DNA of 6,387 bases from Opitutia bacterium (GTDB lineage Bacteria; Verrucomicrobiota; Verrucomicrobiae; Opitutales; UBA953): assembly GCA_947488485.1 (NCBI GenBank), contig CANKZO010000130.1, positions 1-6,387 of the forward strand, read 5' to 3'. Shown here one piece after another: positions 4,224 through 6,387 of the stretch. Below the pieces are notes generated by a model. The model was given only the letters and a program-made list of their open reading frames with translations, searched no databases and was not told the origin of the DNA. Position 1 is the first letter of the stretch. Each line of letters opens with the position of its first letter. Made by a program: the position numbers and the translations under genes.

Positions 4224-5417
4224 ATGAGCCGGCATCAGCAAAGGCGCCAACAAGAGGTCGCGCGGGCCCGTTCCTTCCTGGAACGCCGCATGAACGACCT
4301 GCGCTCGCGTCTCGGCCTCAAGGCCGATGCCGCGCCCCTGCCCGGCGAAGCCGCCTACGAGGACACCGAAATCGGCCGCGCCCCAGGCCAGCTGCCGGCC
4401 GCCTCCCCCTTCGAGTCGACCGTCCCGACCAAGTTCCGGGTCATCTCTTACGACGAGTCGAACTGCAAGGTGGAGGAGTTCTCCGACCTCGATTCCGTCG
4501 GTCGCTACGCCGGCAAGCAAGGCATGGTCTGGATCCAGGTCCTCGGCATCACCGACCCGCAGATCGTCCATATCGTCGGCGCGTTCTTCGACATCCCGAT
4601 GCTGGCCCAGGAAGACATCCTGACGGCCACCTCCCGCCCGAAGTTCGAAGAACACGGCGACAAGCTCCTCGCCATCGCCCGCGCGGTCCGCATCGGCGTC
4701 GAGGAAGACACCCCGCGCGGGCAGCAGATCTCCATCGTCGCCGCCCAGAACTGGGTCATCTCCTTCCACGAGAACGACGAGAAGGTCTTCGAAGCCATCG
4801 AGAGGCGTATCGCCGACAACAAAGGCAACATCCGCAAGTGGCACGCCGGTTACCTGGTCTACTCGCTCCTGGACACGCTGGTCGACCGACTGCTCTACCA
4901 GACCGAGGAGATCGAGGACGCCACCACCGAGCTCGAGGACTCCATCCTCAAGGGCACCGACGACTGGGACCTCAACGAGGTCTACCGCCTCAAGCGCATC
5001 GTGGTGCGGCTCAGCCGCCTCGCCCAGCCGCTCAAGGACATGGTCAGCGTCCTCGAGCACTACGAGCACCCGCTCCTGCCGACGTCCCTGGATATGTTCC
5101 TGCGCGACCTCTACGACCACGCCATCCGCGCGGCCGACCGCATCGAGCACGCCCGCATGATCCTCCAGGACCTGCAGGAATACCACCATACCCAGCAGGA
5201 ACGGAAGACCAACGAAGTCATCCGCGTGCTGACGGTGATGAGCTCGGTCTTCATCCCGCTGACTTTCTTGGTAGGGCTCTGGGGCATGAACTTCCACTTC
5301 ATGCCGGAGATCCACACGGAGTGGGGTGAGAAATACGGCTACTTCCTGGCGCTCGGCTCCATGGGCGCCCTCGCGACCGGCATCATCCTCTGGATGAAGC
5401 GGAAGCGGTGGTTCTAA
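4224..5417 (+). CDS. corA: CorA-type magnesium/cobalt channel
   Basis: CorA forms a pentameric inner-membrane channel that takes up Mg2+ (also Co2+). The 397-residue product carries the family signature: cytoplasmic alpha/beta domain (about 70-240, with VWIQVLGITD at 102-111 and EDILTATSRPKFEE at 130-143), a long charged helical stalk (about 245-332), TM1 (about 333-353), the pore signature G354-M355-N356, a short periplasmic loop with MPEIHTEW, TM2 (about 371-391) and a basic cytoplasmic tail ending KRKRWF. Phylum-level CorA proteins are often 310-350 residues; this one has an extra N-terminal region of about 68 residues, Arg/Gln-rich and helical at first, then low-complexity with A, P and E. 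ATG 4224 is chosen because a TTGACA promoter-like element lies just upstream; ATG 4290 (residue 23) is an alternative. It is convergent with priA across a repeat-built hairpin. Confidence 0.93.
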   Translation: MSRHQQRRQQEVARARSFLERRMNDLRSRLGLKADAAPLPGEAAYEDTEIGRAPGQLPAASPFESTVPTKFRVISYDESNCKVEEFSDLDSVGRYAGKQGMVWIQVLGITDPQIVHIVGAFFDIPMLAQEDILTATSRPKFEEHGDKLLAIARAVRIGVEEDTPRGQQISIVAAQNWVISFHENDEKVFEAIERRIADNKGNIRKWHAGYLVYSLLDTLVDRLLYQTEEIEDATTELEDSILKGTDDWDLNEVYRLKRIVVRLSRLAQPLKDMVSVLEHYEHPLLPTSLDMFLRDLYDHAIRAADRIEHARMILQDLQEYHHTQQERKTNEVIRVLTVMSSVFIPLTFLVGLWGMNFHFMPEIHTEWGEKYGYFLALGSMGALATGIILWMKRKRWF

Positions 5418-5427
5418 GCGAAGAACA

Positions 5428-5587
5428 GAGGACTGCGTTGATCGCTGAATGGAGGACTGAATAGAGGGCTGAATAGAGGTAGAGGCAGAACGGCTCCGCA
5501 GGCTGTCTTGTCTATGACTTTATCAATTCAGCCCTCCATTCAGACCTCCACGCTGTCCTCCATTCAGTCCTCAATTCAGCGTCCTCA
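5428..5587. repeat. Second inverted repeat made of 12-nt units, shared 3' end of corA and priA
   Basis: On the + strand 5428-5485 carries tandem 12-nt units, including an exact ATGGAGGACTGA at 5449-5460. The - strand from 5587 down to 5521 carries a matching series with variants such as ATTGAGGACTGA (5575-5564) and ATGGAGGGCTGA (5539-5528). One good pairing register joins 5428-5460 to 5528-5560 with 27 of 33 positions matching; other registers are possible because the arms are periodic. The loop (about 5486-5520) is not repetitive. The element begins about 10 nt after the corA stop and its right end overlaps the priA TGA (5587-5585). From either gene the transcript meets the G-rich arm first, so one element could serve as a bidirectional terminator. 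Confidence 0.88.
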
Positions 5588-6387
5588 CGCACAATCCTGC
5601 GCGTCGACGTCGATGACGTCGATGACGTCTTCGTCGCCGAGGATCTTGGCGCGCAAAGGCAGCAAGGCGGCGAGGAGCGACTTCACACCGGTGACGAGAT
5701 ACCAGATATGCACGCGGTGCTGGTCCTGGACCTTCTCGAACGGACACGGGGCCGGGCCGCGGATCTCGCAGAGTCCGGGATGCAGGCGCTCGAGTTCCTT
5801 GACCCAGGCGTCGGCGACAAAGTTGACCTTCTCGGCATTACGGCCGCGGAAGACGTGGCGGATGAGGTGCCGGTCAGGCGGGTAGCCGAACTCGGCACGC
5901 TTCTCGAGCTCGGCGGCGGCGAAGCCATGGAAGTCGAGGCGCTTGGCGAACTGGATGGGGTCGGAGGCGGGCTGGAAACTCTGCACGACGACCACACCCT
6001 CGAGGTCACCACGGCCCGCGCGGCCAGCGACCTGGGTGAGCAGTTGGAAGGTACGTTCGGCGGCACGGAAGTCCGGTAGCTGCAACGAGAGGTCGGCGTC
6101 GATGATGCCCACCAGCGTCACGCGCGGGAAGTCGAGACCCTTGGCGATCATCTGCGTGCCGAGGAGCATGTCGTATTTGCCGGCGCGGAAGTCCGAGAGG
6201 ACTTTCCGGAAGAGGTCCTTCTTGCCCATCGTATCGGCGTCGATGCGGGCCACGCGGGCACGCGGGAAGAGCTGGGCGATGGTCTCTTCGACCTTCTGGG
6301 TGCCGTAGCCCTTCCAGCGGACCTTCGGAGAGCGGCAGCTCGGACAAAGCACCGGTGCGCGTTCCTGGTGGTTGCAGAGGTGGCAGC
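5585..6387 (-). CDS. priA: Primosomal replication-restart helicase PriA, C-terminal part (cut by window edge)
   Basis: PriA recognises stalled forks and starts replisome reloading as a 3'-5' DNA helicase. The visible 266 residues cover the C-terminal part; the N-terminal DNA-binding and first helicase domains lie beyond the right edge. The fragment opens inside the zinc-binding insert with C-x2-C-x9-C-x2-C (codons at 6385-6335), the spacing also found in E. coli PriA. Helicase lobe 2 follows, with GTQMIAKGLDFPRVTLVGI (motif V) and QLLTQVAGRAGRGDLEG (motif VI with the arginine finger region), then RAAERTFQ. The C-terminal domain includes GYPP and GPAPCPFEK. The usual DVDP ending is replaced by a DVIDVIDVDAQDCA tail. 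The reading frame stays open to the edge; an internal GTG at 6352 is not the start. The TGA stop lies inside the repeat shared with corA. Confidence 0.95.
   Translation of the reverse strand, partial: CHLCNHQERAPVLCPSCRSPKVRWKGYGTQKVEETIAQLFPRARVARIDADTMGKKDLFRKVLSDFRAGKYDMLLGTQMIAKGLDFPRVTLVGIIDADLSLQLPDFRAAERTFQLLTQVAGRAGRGDLEGVVVVQSFQPASDPIQFAKRLDFHGFAAAELEKRAEFGYPPDRHLIRHVFRGRNAEKVNFVADAWVKELERLHPGLCEIRGPAPCPFEKVQDQHRVHIWYLVTGVKSLLAALLPLRAKILGDEDVIDVIDVDAQDCA

Noticed and set aside
4143..5315. Long open frame on the - strand opposite corA (390 codons)
   Set aside because: It is antisense to corA with a Val/Asp/Glu/Gly-rich product and no motif. It is a by-product of GC-rich third positions.
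5508..5885. + strand open frame starting in the repeat before priA
   Set aside because: Its first part (SIQPSIQTS-like) is only the translation of the C-rich repeat arm, and the remainder is antisense to priA.

Overview
The window is a stretch of visibly GC-rich bacterial chromosome holding ordinary housekeeping genes separated by repeat-rich intergenic DNA. In order: dihydroorotase pyrC (+), queuosine tRNA-ribosyltransferase tgt (+), an A-type iron-sulfur carrier of the ErpA/IscA family (-), tRNA-Val(CAC) (+), an unrecognised small basic protein (+), a CorA-type Mg2+/Co2+ channel (+), and the C-terminal part of the replication-restart helicase priA (-), which runs off the right edge. The genes do not form one pathway. 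Most have their own spacing and terminator-like structure, so this looks like core genome rather than an island. No transposase, integrase, phage or defence gene was found.

Organism: the genes are bacterial, with strong G/C preference at third codon positions. The dihydroorotase matches, from memory, the Bacteroidota-like subtype with Gln in place of the first metal-binding His. Few starts have a good Shine-Dalgarno sequence. These points and the intergenic repeat style would fit Verrucomicrobiota (for example Opitutae) or a relative in the PVC/FCB groups. This is a tentative inference without any database search.

The most unusual content is intergenic. (1) A 12-nt unit, consensus ATGGAGGACTGA, is repeated in tandem to form both arms of long inverted repeats after pyrC (1387-1502, a 41-bp imperfect stem) and between the convergent corA and priA genes (5428-5587). 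A degenerate single-stranded copy abuts the pyrC start codon (4-25). Read as RNA, each unit is itself a start codon, two codons and a stop, and its GGAGG lies 5 nt before the next unit's ATG. (2) A 141-nt composite of four REP-like palindromes, each preceded on its own strand by GTAGGG, lies between tgt and the iron-sulfur gene. It is bounded by an 11-bp perfect inverted repeat. (3) Beside it are a short 8-nt tandem repeat, a separate inverted repeat after tgt, and a compact terminator-like hairpin after the iron-sulfur gene.

Within the proteins, Tgt has lost two of the three cysteines of its structural zinc site, and PyrC has QxH instead of HxH. corA, and more weakly tgt, have promoter-like elements placed so close to the start codon that the mRNAs may be leaderless.
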